Shown: positions 1 to 9,967, counted from the first letter of the stretch. The stretch is 64,000 nt of DNA from Heloderma charlesbogerti (GCA_026122225.1 JANEZZ010001377.1:1-64000); one strand, 5' to 3'. Numbers and translations: made by a program. Notes: generated from the letters alone by a model not told the origin.

Positions 1-75
1 CCTATGCATGTTTAGACAAAAACAAGTCCTACAACTCCCAGCACACCCCAGCCACATGCATAGGATTGCACCCTA
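1..75. repeat. Hairpin MITE family B, copy cut by the window edge
   Basis: The copy has CCTATGCATGTTTAGACA at the left, a CTACAACTCCCAGC core, and CATGCATAGGATTGCACC at the right. The two ends are inverted repeats. The same family recurs at 6536, 8433 and 9783. The left terminus lies outside the window. Confidence 0.75.
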
Positions 76-89
76 AGACTGCAACCCTA

Positions 90-170
90 GATCCACTTTC
101 CTGGAAGTACATCCTATTGAACTCAATGAGATTGACTTCTGAGTAGACATGCCTAGGACTGCACTGTTAG
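90..170. repeat. Hairpin MITE family C copy
   Basis: A decayed copy of the family with termini of the type GCAGTCCTATACAC and TAGGATTGCACTG around a GGGAGTAAGCCC-like stem. Here the right end reads TAGGACTGCACTG. Other copies lie near 1830, 14225, 29823, 43390, 55338 and 61886. Confidence 0.6.
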
Positions 171-754
171 TCATGTATTACTGTGCAAGATTTTGTCTTC
201 CCAGGTTTATCTAGTAGCAGATGGTAAATTTAGACACTACTTAGTATTGCCCAGGGTATTACAAATTCTTCTTTAGACAGAAATTATCTGTCTTTTTACC
301 AGTTTGATAGTCACAAAACAGAACTATTTTAAAATGAAATCAAAGAAAAATGTCAGTAAGAGACAGTAATATAATATGAACCCTACTCTTGATCCAAGAT
401 ATTGGAGCTTTCTTCCAGTTGCTGGGCAAGGTGGCTTCATACTGCTTGGATTCTGCTGAGCTCCTACATCCCCTATATAGGAAAGAAAGTAAGAGATTTA
501 GTTGTCAGTCGTGAAGAAAATATTTCCACCAGATTGCATTTCCAAATTATTCACTCAGCATCCGTAGACATGAAATACAGGCACATTTTGTGAAGTAAAC
601 ACCTACATGTTTGTGGACAAAAAGAAGTAAATAACCTGGTACATTATCTGTCTTTTGGCATATAACGTGTTAAATACAGAATGTGTTTATGATATTACAG
701 CTAGATTAGCAGACTTTACAGAAGCCCAGAAGTGTGTTATCTTGTCTGAGACAT

Positions 755-1335
755 AGACATAAGAACATAAGGAGAGCCCTGCTGGATCAGACCAAGGGTC
801 CATCTAGTCCAGCATTCTTTTCACACAGTGGCCAACCAGCTGTCGACCAGGAACAAGCACAATAGCATCCTCCCACCCATGTTGCCCAGCAACTGGTATA
901 TATAGGCTCACTGCTTCTGGTACTGGAGGTAGCACATAGCCATCAAGACTAGTAGCCACTGATAGTCTTTTCCTCCAGGAATGTGTCCAATCCCCTTTAA
1001 AAGCCATCCAAATTGGTGGCCATCACTACATCCTGTGGTAGCAAATTCCACAGTTTAACTATGCGCTGTGGGAAGAAGTCCTTCCTTTTATCTGTTCTGA
1101 ATCTCCCACCAATCAGCTTCATGGGATGACCCCAGATTGTAGTATTTTGAGAGAGGGAGAAAAATGTCTCCCTATCCATTCTCCATGCTATGCATAATTT
1201 TGTACACCTCTACCATGTTTCCCCTTACCTTTCTTTTTCCAAGCTAAACAATCCCAGCTGTTGTAGCCTTTTCTCATAGGGGACATGCTTCAGCCCCTTG
1301 ATCATTTTAGTTGCCCTTTTCACAGCACCAGAAAC
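755..1335 (-). mobile_element. CR1 LINE, 3' end of ORF2 plus 3'UTR
   Basis: On the minus strand, conceptual translation gives fragments typical of the end of CR1 ORF2: [25 protein letters not shown] and RFRTDKRKDFFPQRIVKLWN. The reading frame is broken several times. The far end carries the common reptilian CR1 tail near AACATAAGGAGAGCCCTG. It is 5'-truncated and dead, and lies in HMMR intron 2. Confidence 0.85.
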
Positions 1336-1829
1336 AGCATATGTAAGATAGTTTTTCACTAAATCTAATGAGAAATGTAGAACTAAGATGACAAGGGAGA
1401 CTGATCTCCCAAGCAAAAAAGCCAACACTGTATATAGTTCTTGTCCTTTTAAATGCATTATGTCTATATGTAACCTTCTACAACTAGAGTTGTAATGACT
1501 TTTGGTTGATGCAATAAAACATTTAACTTAGGACATGCACACACCACAAAAAAATGTTTTGATAGACTGAGTTTAGTAATTCAGGATTCATTGATTTGTG
1601 GTTGCAATATAATCAAAGTTTTAGTAGAAATTTTAGAGTTAGACGGTTCAAACAGATGAGGTTGTTTTGTTTTGTGTTTACACATTATTAAAATCCAATT
1701 TGTGCATAGATAAGCAGTTAAATTGGGAGCTGAAGTGTCAGCCCTAGAAGTCACAGTGTGTTTCAGCCAGTTCAAACAGAACAAAACAGATGTTGAGGGT
1801 TTGCTATTAACAGCAGCTGTTTTGTTTGC
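1336..1829. other. HMMR intron 2 sequence, nothing recognised
   Basis: AT-rich sequence with no reading frame, repeat family or splice-flanked exon that I could identify on either strand. Confidence 0.4.
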
Positions 1830-1916
1830 TCAATCCTATGTGTTTGCTTGGAAGTAAAGCCCACTGTGTTCAACAGGGCTTGCTCTCAGATTAAGTGTGT
1901 ATAGGATTGTAGCCCA
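1830..1916. repeat. Hairpin MITE family C copy
   Basis: CAATCCTATGTGTTTGCTTG at the left pairs with GTGTGTATAGGATTGTAG at the right, around a stem containing AAGCCCACTGTGTT and AACAGGGCTT. It is about 85 bp, in HMMR intron 2. Confidence 0.7.
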
Positions 1917-2133
1917 ACTCAGAAAGAGCTGTCATGATGAATATGTTGTATATATTTACATCCAAACATTGCGTGTGGTCAAGAACACAATGAAAGCCGA
2001 GAACAGAAGGTCTCCATGCATGAAGATGAAGCACAGATTGGAAGTGTGTTAACATGAGGGATGCAACACTGCAGGCAAGAAGTTGCCAATTCAGCTTTTC
2101 CACGCAACAGCCATTCATGATTTGATTACTTAC

Positions 2134-2232
2134 CTGTCTGCATTCTGAACCGTTGGGACTTGTCAAAAGACACAGGTCCTTTTGAGGGATCTGAAGATTG
2201 GATATCATAAGAGCCTGGTGGTGGGGCACAAG
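2134..2232 (-). CDS. HMMR: HMMR coding exon 2
   Basis: This 99-base exon is bounded by an acceptor (CTTCTAG, ending 2233) and a donor (GTAAGT from 2133). With the carried-over base from exon 1 it reads T-CAPPPGSYDIQSSDPSKG and then PVSFDKSQRFRMQT. The PGSYD and GPVSF-KSQRF blocks are hallmarks of the RHAMM N-terminal region. Phase 1 is kept at both ends. No frame damage is seen. Confidence 0.9.
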
Positions 2233-2458
2233 CTAGAAGGGGTGGGTGGGGGTGAACATTAAAGTCAGAGCCCTAATTACAAGAACTTTTTTTTAAAAAA
2301 AATCCATTTTTAAAAAGATAACTATTACAGCAAAGGCTTAAGAAACCCTTATATTGTGTACAGTTTTTACGTTTTGTGCTGGTTCTTTTATTTTGGATTT
2401 CATGGTCCCATTGAGCAAAAGAATTCAGAGATTCTCAGAAGTACTGCTGAAATAGCTA

Positions 2459-3028
2459 CAGTCAGGGCCAAAAATACCGGAACAAGGATAACTGTTTTGG
2501 CAGTTGGCCTCTGTACACCACCACACTGAAGTTGAAAGGAAACACACCCAAATGGGAGCGAAGTCAGGACTTTCAGCTGTAATTCAAGGGGGTTGACAAA
2601 AGTGCGGCACTAACCATTCAGAAAGGACAGCCACTGGCATACACACACACCCATCGTTGGTGGCTCAGAAGTAATGGAACAAACCAACATCATTTCAAAC
2701 TTAAGGATCACCTTTAATACCTGGATGAAAATCCTTTGCAGTCAATGACTGCCTGAAGTCTGGAACCCATTGGCATGACCAAATGCTGAGTTTCCTCCCT
2801 CAAGATGCTTTGCCAGGCATTTACTGCAGCTGTCTTCAGCTGCTGCTTGTTTGTGGGTCTTTCTGCCTTCAGTCTTGCCTTCAGTAAGTGAAAAGCATGC
2901 TCTATTGGGTGGAGATCAGGTGACTTGGCCATTGAATAATATCCCACTTCTTTGCCTTGAGAAACTCTTGGGTAACTTTTGCTGTATGTTTTGGGTCATT
3001 ATCCATCTGCAATATGAAGCATCATCCT
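2459..3028 (-). mobile_element. Tc1/mariner-type DNA transposon, truncated
   Basis: The minus strand encodes the C-terminal part of a Tc1-like transposase. It has DNDPKHTAKVTQEFLKAKKW, then SPDLHPIEHAFHLLK, then MPMGSRLQAVIDCKG. The DPIE-type motif supplies the last catalytic acidic residue of the DDE triad. A small deletion near 2930 shifts the frame between these segments. The terminus CAGTCAGGGCCAAAAATA abuts a TA dinucleotide at 2457-2458, as expected for this superfamily. The other end is missing: the match stops at about 3028, where a G/T-rich block begins. Confidence 0.85.
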
Positions 3029-4555
3029 ATCGGTTTGGCAGCTGGGGGCCAGGTTGCGGTGCTGTTTGGTGTGCCGAGCGTCTCGGACTGTTCGGCTGCA
3101 GGCTGAAGGGTGCCCTGCTCGCAGTACTGGGCTGCATTATTCTTAACTGGGAACAGGTGCCAAGGGGATGCCACTTAAGCCCCCCGTTGGACCTGGACAT
3201 GTTCCTCCTTCGGACGCATCCTTTTGGGGGCTTCGAGGTCCCGGGGTGGAGGGGGTGATTGTGAGGGAGACAGGGCACGGGCACCTGTTAGGGGCGAGGA
3301 AATGCTGGAGGGGTCATTGGGCCAGATGGGGGCGCTGCAGGACCTTTGTTGCCGTTAGTAGTGTTGTGGACTGATAACTGGGGCAGGCTTTTTTGGTGTT
3401 TTCTGGCATAATGGAATTATCTGGACATTCCTGGTCTTCGTGCGTTACTGTGGTGTGGCTTCTGTTGTGTAGCACATCTGTATGGTATCTGTAAGATGCA
3501 TGTCACTCTTGACTGTTGGTCTTGTCAATGACAGGCCGATACGCCGCTAGTGCGTGCTTGACAGGGCGTGTGGGGGGGGTTTGGGGGCACGCGGCTAGTG
3601 TGTGTTGGCGTGTGGGCTGACCCCTCGGGTGGGGGAGGCAGGGGTCTCGGCGGAGAGTAGTCAGCTGGCCGGTTGCCTGCGGATGAGCAGTGCCATGGTA
3701 GGCTTCGGTCCTTCATGGTGGTCCAAACTGTGGTGTTGGCCACTGCCCTAGTTAACACTCCTGTTTTTCGCTATCTCTCGGATGGGTGTTTTGTTGTCTC
3801 AGCCTATTATGGCCTCCTTTTCTCTCTTGGCTCCTCTTTGGACCTCATGTTGGGAGTTCCAGTGATCTTGCTACTATGGCAATCTGTTAACACTCAGTAA
3901 CCACCTCCAGGCCTTTGTCTGACCTTGTGGTGGTCATGGGCGGGCCCTGGTAACAGGCTCACATGGCATCGCTGCTGCTTGTATGCCTAGGACATGGGGC
4001 CCTGGTCAGGTGGTGCCAACTTAATTGGAGGGGGGGTGGAGGACTAGGGCGGATCGGCTGTTGGGGGGTGTCTTTCCTACGTGCCAATCGGGGGGGATTT
4101 TCCCGGGGAAGGACTGCCTGATTGGAAGGGTAGGGGAGACATGCAAGGGAGGGGGGGGCACGGGCTGGCAATGGGTGGGGGGGGGTCTGTTGAAGTCGCA
4201 CACCTTTTCTTGGGTGCAGGGGGACACTGTGGGAGGGCCCGGTCGGGGTGTATTCGTGAGGGGCTGGGGTGGGTGTTTTGTTACCATCAGGACTTTGGAG
4301 TCGGCAGGGATAGGTGCGTGCCTGGTTCGTTCGTTCTTGTTTTATGTGGGTAAGTGCCATTTGTTAAATGAGTACAGGGTAAGATGCATGTTGGAAAGTT
4401 GAATTGCTGTTAAGATGTTGGCGCGGGATACTCCTTTCTGTGGTGCGGTAGTCTGGGCCAGCTTAGGGACGGGGGAGTGTTGGTAGGGGGTGTGTCTGGT
4501 TGGTGGGTTTTGAGTGTCGTGCTGGTTGGGGGGTGAGGTAAACTGAGGGTATGCC
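3029..4555 (+). repeat. G/T-rich, C-poor block of unknown origin
   Basis: About 1.5 kb in which the plus strand is strongly enriched in G and T, with many runs of three to nine G, especially 4025-4200. Flanking sequence is AT-rich. No coding sequence is recognised; open frames on both strands are low-complexity products of the skew. It resembles the block at 35640-36800, which ends in an A-rich tail, so a LINE 3'UTR origin is possible but unproven. Confidence 0.45.
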
Positions 4556-5689
4556 AAATTACACAGGAAACAGGTTTGCTCAAGTTCATCTTGGCTCCAA
4601 AATACAGCTCAATAAAGTATGGAGAGCAAGTGAAGGCATTTTGTGGCATAAGCTTTTGTAGAACAGAGCCTGCTTCATCAGATGCAAGAACTAATTAGTG
4701 TAATATATATTTTGTGTATGTGTGTATCCCGATTATAGAAAAAGATGCAAACACCAATCAGAGCTAAACAACAACAAAAGCAATAGCAAAAGGTAGGTGT
4801 GCCACATAACTATGCAGAGGACAAATGAATACAGGGAGTTTTTGGCAGACTGCCAAGCACCCCTGCTGAAGAGTGACATTCTTCTCAGTCTTGTCAATCA
4901 ACGTCTTAGTTAATAATGGCTAGACTAGTCTAAAGCGAGAATGGAATCCTATGTGTGAGATTTAAATAAAAGGTAACTTAAGAGTCCCATTATCCATCAT
5001 TAATAGATGGTGAACAAGGTAAGTGAAATTTTTTTTTTTTACTTTTATTTGGTCAGCAAGTAGTTTAAGCACCATTTTTGAAGGATAGAAATATACGGGA
5101 GGAGGTACAGAATAGAGCACCAAAGGTTTAGAATGAATGACCTGAAAGAAGTGAGCTTGTGCAGAAAGATTGTTGAAAGCTTGACAGTTACAAGACTTGA
5201 CTTTGAAGAATATTCAGAAACTGAAGTTGGTGCAGACCATTGACTGCTTTTCATTTATTTAAATAATTTATGGAAAATAAAGTTTCTACATCATTCAGGG
5301 AGCCTCCATGGATACTCAGCTCTCTGTGCCTCTTTTCCCTACAGATCTCCCAACTGCAGTCTGTTGTTCTTTTTACACCCAGACACCTTGCCCGCTCCCC
5401 TCCGGCTAGGGAAGGAATCCAGATGAGTCATCCCCTCCAAATAGCACCCGGGCTTCTCAGCAATCTTAGCTCCCATTTGGAGATGCATCTCCTGGATGTT
5501 ACAGCTATCAAGACTGTATGTAGTTATCAATAGTACTGCCTCACGGCAACCCACGCCGACAGGTACACTCACAGAAAACTGACAGGAATCCAACAACACT
5601 GTGAAGAGACACAACTGAACAGGTCCACAAGAAAGCACGCACCAGTGACTAATAGAGTTTAGGTATTAAGGGTCTTGAACATACAAAGC
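4556..5689. other. HMMR intron 1 sequence with old dispersed-repeat debris
   Basis: The segment 4556-4700 contains GGCATAAGCTTTTGTAGAAC and CTTCATCAGATGCAAGAA, phrases I know as part of an old repeat common in reptile genomes, but I cannot name the family. The rest (4700-5690) includes a 14-base T run at about 5028-5040 and nothing further recognised. Confidence 0.35.
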
Positions 5690-5880
5690 TGCGTTAAACA
5701 GAGTCAAACTATGGGTCCATCTAACCCACTGATGTTTCCGCTGGTTGGCAGTACCTCTTCAATGTTTCTAGCAAATGTCTTCCTTAGCCTTGCTACTGGA
5801 GATCCTAGGGATGCTAGGGGCTGAACCTGGGATCTTCTACATGCAACATGTGTACTGTATTACTGAGCTATGGCCTTCCA
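5690..5880 (-). repeat. tRNA-derived SINE, minus orientation
   Basis: Read on the minus strand, the head GGCCATAGCTCAGTAATACA resembles a tRNA A box and CCCAGGTTCAGCCCC a B box. A body common to squamate SINEs follows. Related copies are at 6165-6335, 8830-9032 and 51735-51825. It is diverged and not a tRNA gene. Confidence 0.65.
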
Positions 5881-5933
5881 AGCACTTACTTCACGGTACA
5901 GTGAGTTCATGATCACAATCCAAATGTCTTCTT

Positions 5934-5965
5934 TCAAGGTAGCATAAGAACATAAGACGAGCCAT
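5934..5965 (-). repeat. CR1 LINE tail fragment
   Basis: AAGAACATAAGACGAGCCAT is the characteristic end of the same CR1 3'UTR type seen at 760. Only about 30 bp are kept. Confidence 0.5.
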
Positions 5966-6164
5966 GCTGGAGCACTTTTTTGTTCAGGAATAACACCTTC
6001 CCCCAGGATTTAGAAGCAATATAGTTTTCCATGGGAATACAAGTTATTTTGACTAGCAATGGTGAAGCTATCTGGAATGTGGTTGTGCAAATGCCATCAC
6101 ATCTATTGGACAGGACTCGTGTCATCTTTGAAAAGAAACAGGAAGAGGCTTTATATCAGGTGAG

Positions 6165-6335
6165 ATCATTTGTTCAGGTAGCCCAGTATTGTCCATTCAG
6201 AGTTGAAGCGACTCTCCAGTGTTTAAGGCAGAGAACTTTCATATCACTTGCCACCTGATTCTTTTAATGGGAGATGGCAAGGATTGAACCTGGGACCTTC
6301 TAATGCAAAGTGTGTGCTCTGTCAAGCTACTGCCC
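6165..6335 (-). repeat. tRNA-derived SINE, minus orientation
   Basis: The minus-strand B box region GGTCCCAGGTTCAATCC and a degraded A box are present, followed by the SINE body with GATATGAAAGTTCTCTGCC. It is in HMMR intron 1. Confidence 0.65.
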
Positions 6336-6535
6336 TTCCCAAGAACACACCCATGGCCACACCATGTTACCCTGACACCACTGCTTATCCTATTAAGGGG
6401 ACACTCCTTGTGGGGAGCCAAAATGGTCTAATTCTGAAGCAACAAGCACAGAGAAGCCCTTTTTGCAGGCCTTAATGGACATTTGTTCCACTCCAGCAAA
6501 GCAACTGTGATAAATCCCTTGGCTAAGAGCCTAAA

Positions 6536-6655
6536 GGTGCAATCCTATGCATGTTTAAGACAGAAAAAAGGCCTACAACTCACAGCATTCCTCAGCTGAG
6601 GAATACAGGGCGTTGTAGGCCTTTTTTCTGTCTAAACATGCATAGGATTGCACCC
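6536..6655. repeat. Hairpin MITE family B, full copy
   Basis: GGTGCAATCCTATGCATG opens the element and CATGCATAGGATTGCACC closes it as an exact inverted repeat. Inner arms AAAAAAGGCCTACAACTC and GTTGTAGGCCTTTTTT also pair, so almost the whole 120 bp folds into a single hairpin with a loop around TTCCTCAGCTGAGGAA. The arms are little diverged, which suggests a fairly recent copy. Confidence 0.85.
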
Positions 6656-6803
6656 TAAAAGACAGACATGTTTCTTAGACATGTTCGACTTGAACAAAAG
6701 AACAATCACTTAAGTGACCCAGGGGTCAAGGGACACCAGCTTCTCATACCGTTTCCCCATTAACCAGACGGATGCTACACTCAGGGGACCCTTAGCTTAG
6801 CCG

Positions 6804-6934
6804 GGTTGGGCAACTTGTGGCCTGTCCAGATTATTGGCCTACAACTCCCATCAGCCTTAGCCAGCACAGCCAAAGGCGAGGGTTGATGGGAGTTGTAGGC
6901 CAAAATATCTGGAGGGCCACAAGTAGCTCAACCC
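6804..6934. repeat. Hairpin MITE family A copy
   Basis: GGCCTACAACTCCCATCAG is mirrored by TGATGGGAGTTGTAGGCC, with outer arms GTTGGGCAACTTGTGGCC and GGCCACAAGTAGCTCAAC. It lies between HMMR exon 1 and the family B hairpin. Confidence 0.8.
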
Positions 6935-6999
6935 CCGGCTTAGAGGAATTTGGAGAGGGCACGTGCAGAGGTGGAGCCAAGCACTCCTTCCCGACTTAC

Positions 7000-7045
7000 T
7001 TGGTGCCTCATTGAACCGCTTGAGCGGAGCCTTCGGGAAAGACAT
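7000..7045 (-). CDS. HMMR: HMMR coding exon 1
   Basis: Read on the minus strand, the ATG at 7045 opens MSFPKAPLKRFNEAP, which matches the vertebrate RHAMM N-terminus. The exon holds 15 codons plus one base and is followed directly by a donor GTAAGT (6999-6994). An in-frame upstream ATG at 7090 overlaps the CHR-like promoter motif and probably lies at or before the transcription start, so 7045 is preferred. Confidence 0.92.
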
Positions 7046-7089
7046 GGCCCGTCGTCCAGCACGGCCGCCCTCTGAATGAACAGAACACA

Positions 7090-7095
7090 TTCAAA
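7090..7095 (-). promoter_or_regulatory. HMMR: CHR-like element (TTTGAA) of HMMR
   Basis: On the minus strand TTTGAA lies 45-50 bp before the HMMR start codon and about 45 bp downstream of the nearest CCAAT box. A CHR element with upstream CCAAT boxes is the usual layout of G2/M genes controlled by DREAM/MuvB-B-MYB complexes. HMMR is such a gene in mammals. Confidence 0.5.
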
Positions 7096-7137
7096 AATCC
7101 ACAAGACACCGCCCTCTTCAATGCACGTCGACATCAG

Positions 7138-7175
7138 CCAATCAGAGGGCTGCGCTATGGGCCAATTCTACCAAT
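7138..7175. promoter_or_regulatory. Cluster of three CCAAT boxes (NF-Y sites)
   Basis: CCAAT occurs at 7138-7142, 7162-7166 and 7171-7175, all reading on the plus strand. Two are in the good NF-Y context CCAATCA. They lie 93-130 bp upstream of the HMMR ATG. Confidence 0.55.
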
Positions 7176-8058
7176 CAAAAGTTCACCTTTGGGTACGAGA
7201 GCCGGACAAATCAGAGCGGACGGGTAGGCGGAAGACGGCCACACTCCAAAGGCCATGCGCAGTTAATTCACAGCGTAAACGCAAGACGTTTTAGACCACG
7301 CTGAACGCTATATACCATCTTGAGGGCATGAGCTAAAGAATGGGTATTTTGCCCAGTGTGAAAGGTAGCTATGGCTTTTTAAGACGATCCCCACACTTTA
7401 AAAAAGCAAACAACCAATACATTTTGCCAGGTGTACACTGCAGTTAGTGAAATAGCGTGTAGGAATAGCAGCGCAGTCCTACGCATGGCTACTTACTTGT
7501 ATGCATGTGTAGGATTGCACCGTCGCTGTGTTGTGTTGCTCCTGGAAGAAACCCCATTCCTTATGCATGGCATGATATATTCTGTATTCTATGAACGACG
7601 GCAGTTCAGTGTGGATTTTTCTTTTAATGGTCTGTTTTTGTACGCACGGCCCCTCTTAACCGAAGTCAGCAAATTCACTTTGCTGGTCATGTTGCAGGTA
7701 ACGCGTTGCATTGCAGTACGAGGGTACAAATTGTATACCCTAAGTAGCAAACACATTTCATAAGCCCATACAGTTGTATTTCACGTTAACAACGAGCAGC
7801 TTAAAAACCACTGATTAGGCAGCTATGTCAGACACTTTTAGGAAACCCCTGAAGATGGCTGCTTTTCCTTCGTTCAGATGGACTTGCAAGACGCGGGAGT
7901 GATAGTCACAAAAGCACACAGCTCTTCTTTCTAGCTCTATGGGCTGCCTTGAGAAACGCTGGCGGAAGTGGGGCTAACTGTGGCATCCCTGCACGCGTCG
8001 AACGTCAGGACCAGTTCCGGAGAGAGGGGATGGGCGGAATAATGTGACCCGATGAAGG

Positions 8059-8068
8059 GCGCATGCGT
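8059..8068. promoter_or_regulatory. NUDCD2: NRF1-like palindrome upstream of NUDCD2
   Basis: GCGCATGCGT differs at one base from the NRF1 consensus GCGCATGCGC. It lies 43-52 bp before the NUDCD2 start codon in a CpG-rich stretch, where a housekeeping core promoter is expected. Confidence 0.5.
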
Positions 8069-8110
8069 ATTCTCCGGGGTGGGCGGCGGCGGCGAGCGTG
8101 ATCGAGGCGG

Positions 8111-8299
8111 ATGTCGGCGCCGTTCGAAGAGCGCAGCGGGCTCGTGCCCTGCGCCACGCCCTGGGGCCGCTGGTACCAGACCATGGAGGAGGTGTTCGTC
8201 GAGGTGAACGTGCTGCAGGGGACCCGCGCGCGGGATGTCGACTGCAGCCTGAAGAGCCGGCACCTATCGCTGGCCGTGGGGGGGAAGGAGGTGCTCGAG
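8111..8299 (+). CDS. NUDCD2: NUDCD2 exon 1 (coding part)
   Basis: It has 63 codons, from MSAPFEERSG to VGGKEVLE, ending in phase 0 before the donor GTACGG. It sits in a GC-rich, CpG-island-like stretch. Confidence 0.95.
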
Positions 8300-9928
8300 G
8301 TACGGAGGGGAGGTGGAGAATAGGCGGGCTAAGAAAAGCACGTGCAGTCTTCTGCAGGTCTGCTCGGAAGTAAGTGTCGTGGGAGTTAGTGAGACTTGAT
8401 CCCAGATAAATGTCTATAGTATTTCAGCCTTACGGCGCAATCCTATGAATCTTTAGACAGAAAAAAAAAGTCCTACAACTCCCAGCATCTCCCAGCCAGC
8501 ATAGCTAGCTGGGGGATGCTGGGAGTTGTAGGACTTTTTTTTCTGCCTAAACATCCGTAGGACTGCACGCTCAGCCACGGATTATTGCCACCCCACCCCA
8601 CCCTGCAGTGACTGTGCCCTCCTCCAGTTGCATAGCCTTGGCCAAGCATCTCTCCCAAGGCTGGTCTTGCTCGGTAATAGTTCTTCTAAGGTAAGCAGAG
8701 ACCTGCTAGATCACACCAAAGGCCCACCTGAGGAGCATCCTGCTTCCCCTAGCGGCTAACTAGATTCCTTTGGGAACCCACAAGAAGGACATAAGGGCAG
8801 TAGCCCTCCCCTGCAGAGTGCTCACCACACACACACACCTTGCATCTCTGGTATGCTGAACGTCTCTGTCTCTGATTCTGTCCCCGGCTTGTCCAGTTAA
8901 AGGATCAGGTAGCCAGTGATGTGAAAGGCTGCTGCCTGAAACCCTGGAGAGCTGATGCCAGTCAGAGGAGACAAAACCTAGCTAGAAGGACAAATAGTCT
9001 GACTTGATATAAGGCAGCATCCTCTGTTCTTGTCAACTCCAGTTCCAAATTAAAGCAGCATCTGCAGCTCTGAATTGGATAAGGAACTAGGATATGCGAA
9101 TAAGGAGCTAGTTCTGTCTCCTTCAGTTCCATTTATTTGACGGTGAGGCATGAATGCCACTTAAGCTGAGTTAGACTTCATCAACAGACTCAGAGGCTTG
9201 AATTGGGATAAAGGATTTTTTATGTCATGAGTGGAGGGAGGAGCAAGTTTGCACACAGTAGCTCCACCCTATCATCTCTGTCCCCACTAGCTGTAGACCT
9301 TTGTGCATTGAGTGGGAAGTTCTGAAGGAGGATTTTTTATGCCTTCGTCTAAATGCACATAGAATCCTCCACATGAGCATGGAGGATTTGACACCACACA
9401 CACATACACACACACACACACTGAGATTTTCCTGTTCAGTGTGTGAAGGACTAAAGTGAAAGTTGAATGATGCTTCTTCCCTAGGTAATAGAGACATGTA
9501 AGTAGTCACACTAGAAAAATCTAGTGCAAGATCAGCAAGGATATATACCCCTGAACATATGCGTGGATTACTATGTCTGAAGGTCTCTTCTTTCCTACCC
9601 TGCTTTCTTTTGTTACATTCCCTTGTCTTCTTCCCCATCCCACCCTTATCCCCATACACCTGTGAGGACCTTCTGGAAGCAAAGTCTGACAAAATTGCCC
9701 AACCAAGAAGGCTGCTTTCAAACCAAATTTGAGAGCATCATTGTGTTTAATTCTACTTTCATACTTCAGCAACTACATTTAAGGTGCAATCCTATGCATG
9801 TTTAGACAGAAAGAAGGCCTACAACTCCCAGCATGCCCCAGCCAGCACAGCTGTCTAAACATACATAGGATTGCACTCTTATTCTCATTTAAGTCATTGT
9901 ATCGTCTGACTGCTGAAAATGCCTTCGG

Positions 9929-9967
<39 letters not shown>

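Larger units (their letters stand above)
2233..6999 (-). other. HMMR: HMMR intron 1
   Basis: The intron has GTAAGT at the exon 1 side and CTTCTAG at the exon 2 side. It holds a truncated Tc1-type transposon, a 1.5-kb G/T-rich block, two tRNA-derived SINE copies, a CR1 tail and two hairpin MITEs. No additional exon was recognised. Confidence 0.8.
1..7045 (-). other. HMMR: HMMR gene, 5' part (coding exons 1 and 2 plus introns)
   Basis: HMMR (RHAMM) is a long coiled-coil, microtubule- and hyaluronan-binding protein of the mitotic spindle. Only its N-terminus is in the window. Coding exon 1 (7000-7045) and exon 2 (2134-2232) join in phase 1 and give a 48-residue start that follows the vertebrate protein closely, including MSFPKAPLKRFN and GPVSF-KSQRF. 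Intron 1 is about 4.8 kb and filled with repeats. Intron 2 runs past the left edge or has a third exon I could not find; the expected lysine-rich exon was looked for on the minus strand of 1-2100 without success. The head-to-head position with NUDCD2 supports the assignment. Confidence 0.9.
7046..8110. promoter_or_regulatory. Shared HMMR/NUDCD2 head-to-head promoter region
   Basis: The two start codons (HMMR at 7045 minus, NUDCD2 at 8111 plus) are 1065 bp apart and diverge. The HMMR end has three CCAAT boxes and a CHR-like motif. The NUDCD2 end is GC-rich with an NRF1-like palindrome, an ETS-like TTCCGG (8015-8020) and GC boxes. The middle (about 7300-7900) shows no repeat or gene. Neither end has a clear TATA box. 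Confidence 0.7.

Noticed and set aside
1..2133. HMMR exon 3
   Set aside because: I looked on the minus strand for a phase-1 exon with the lysine-rich residues that follow exon 2 in mammals and found no splice-flanked match; it is probably beyond the left edge.
3959..4402. Overlapping proline-rich and glycine-rich frames
   Set aside because: These mirror the G-run composition of one strand; not coding.
9225..9692. 155-codon minus-strand frame in NUDCD2 intron 1
   Set aside because: Contains a CA microsatellite reading VCVCVCVC and has no homology that I recognise.
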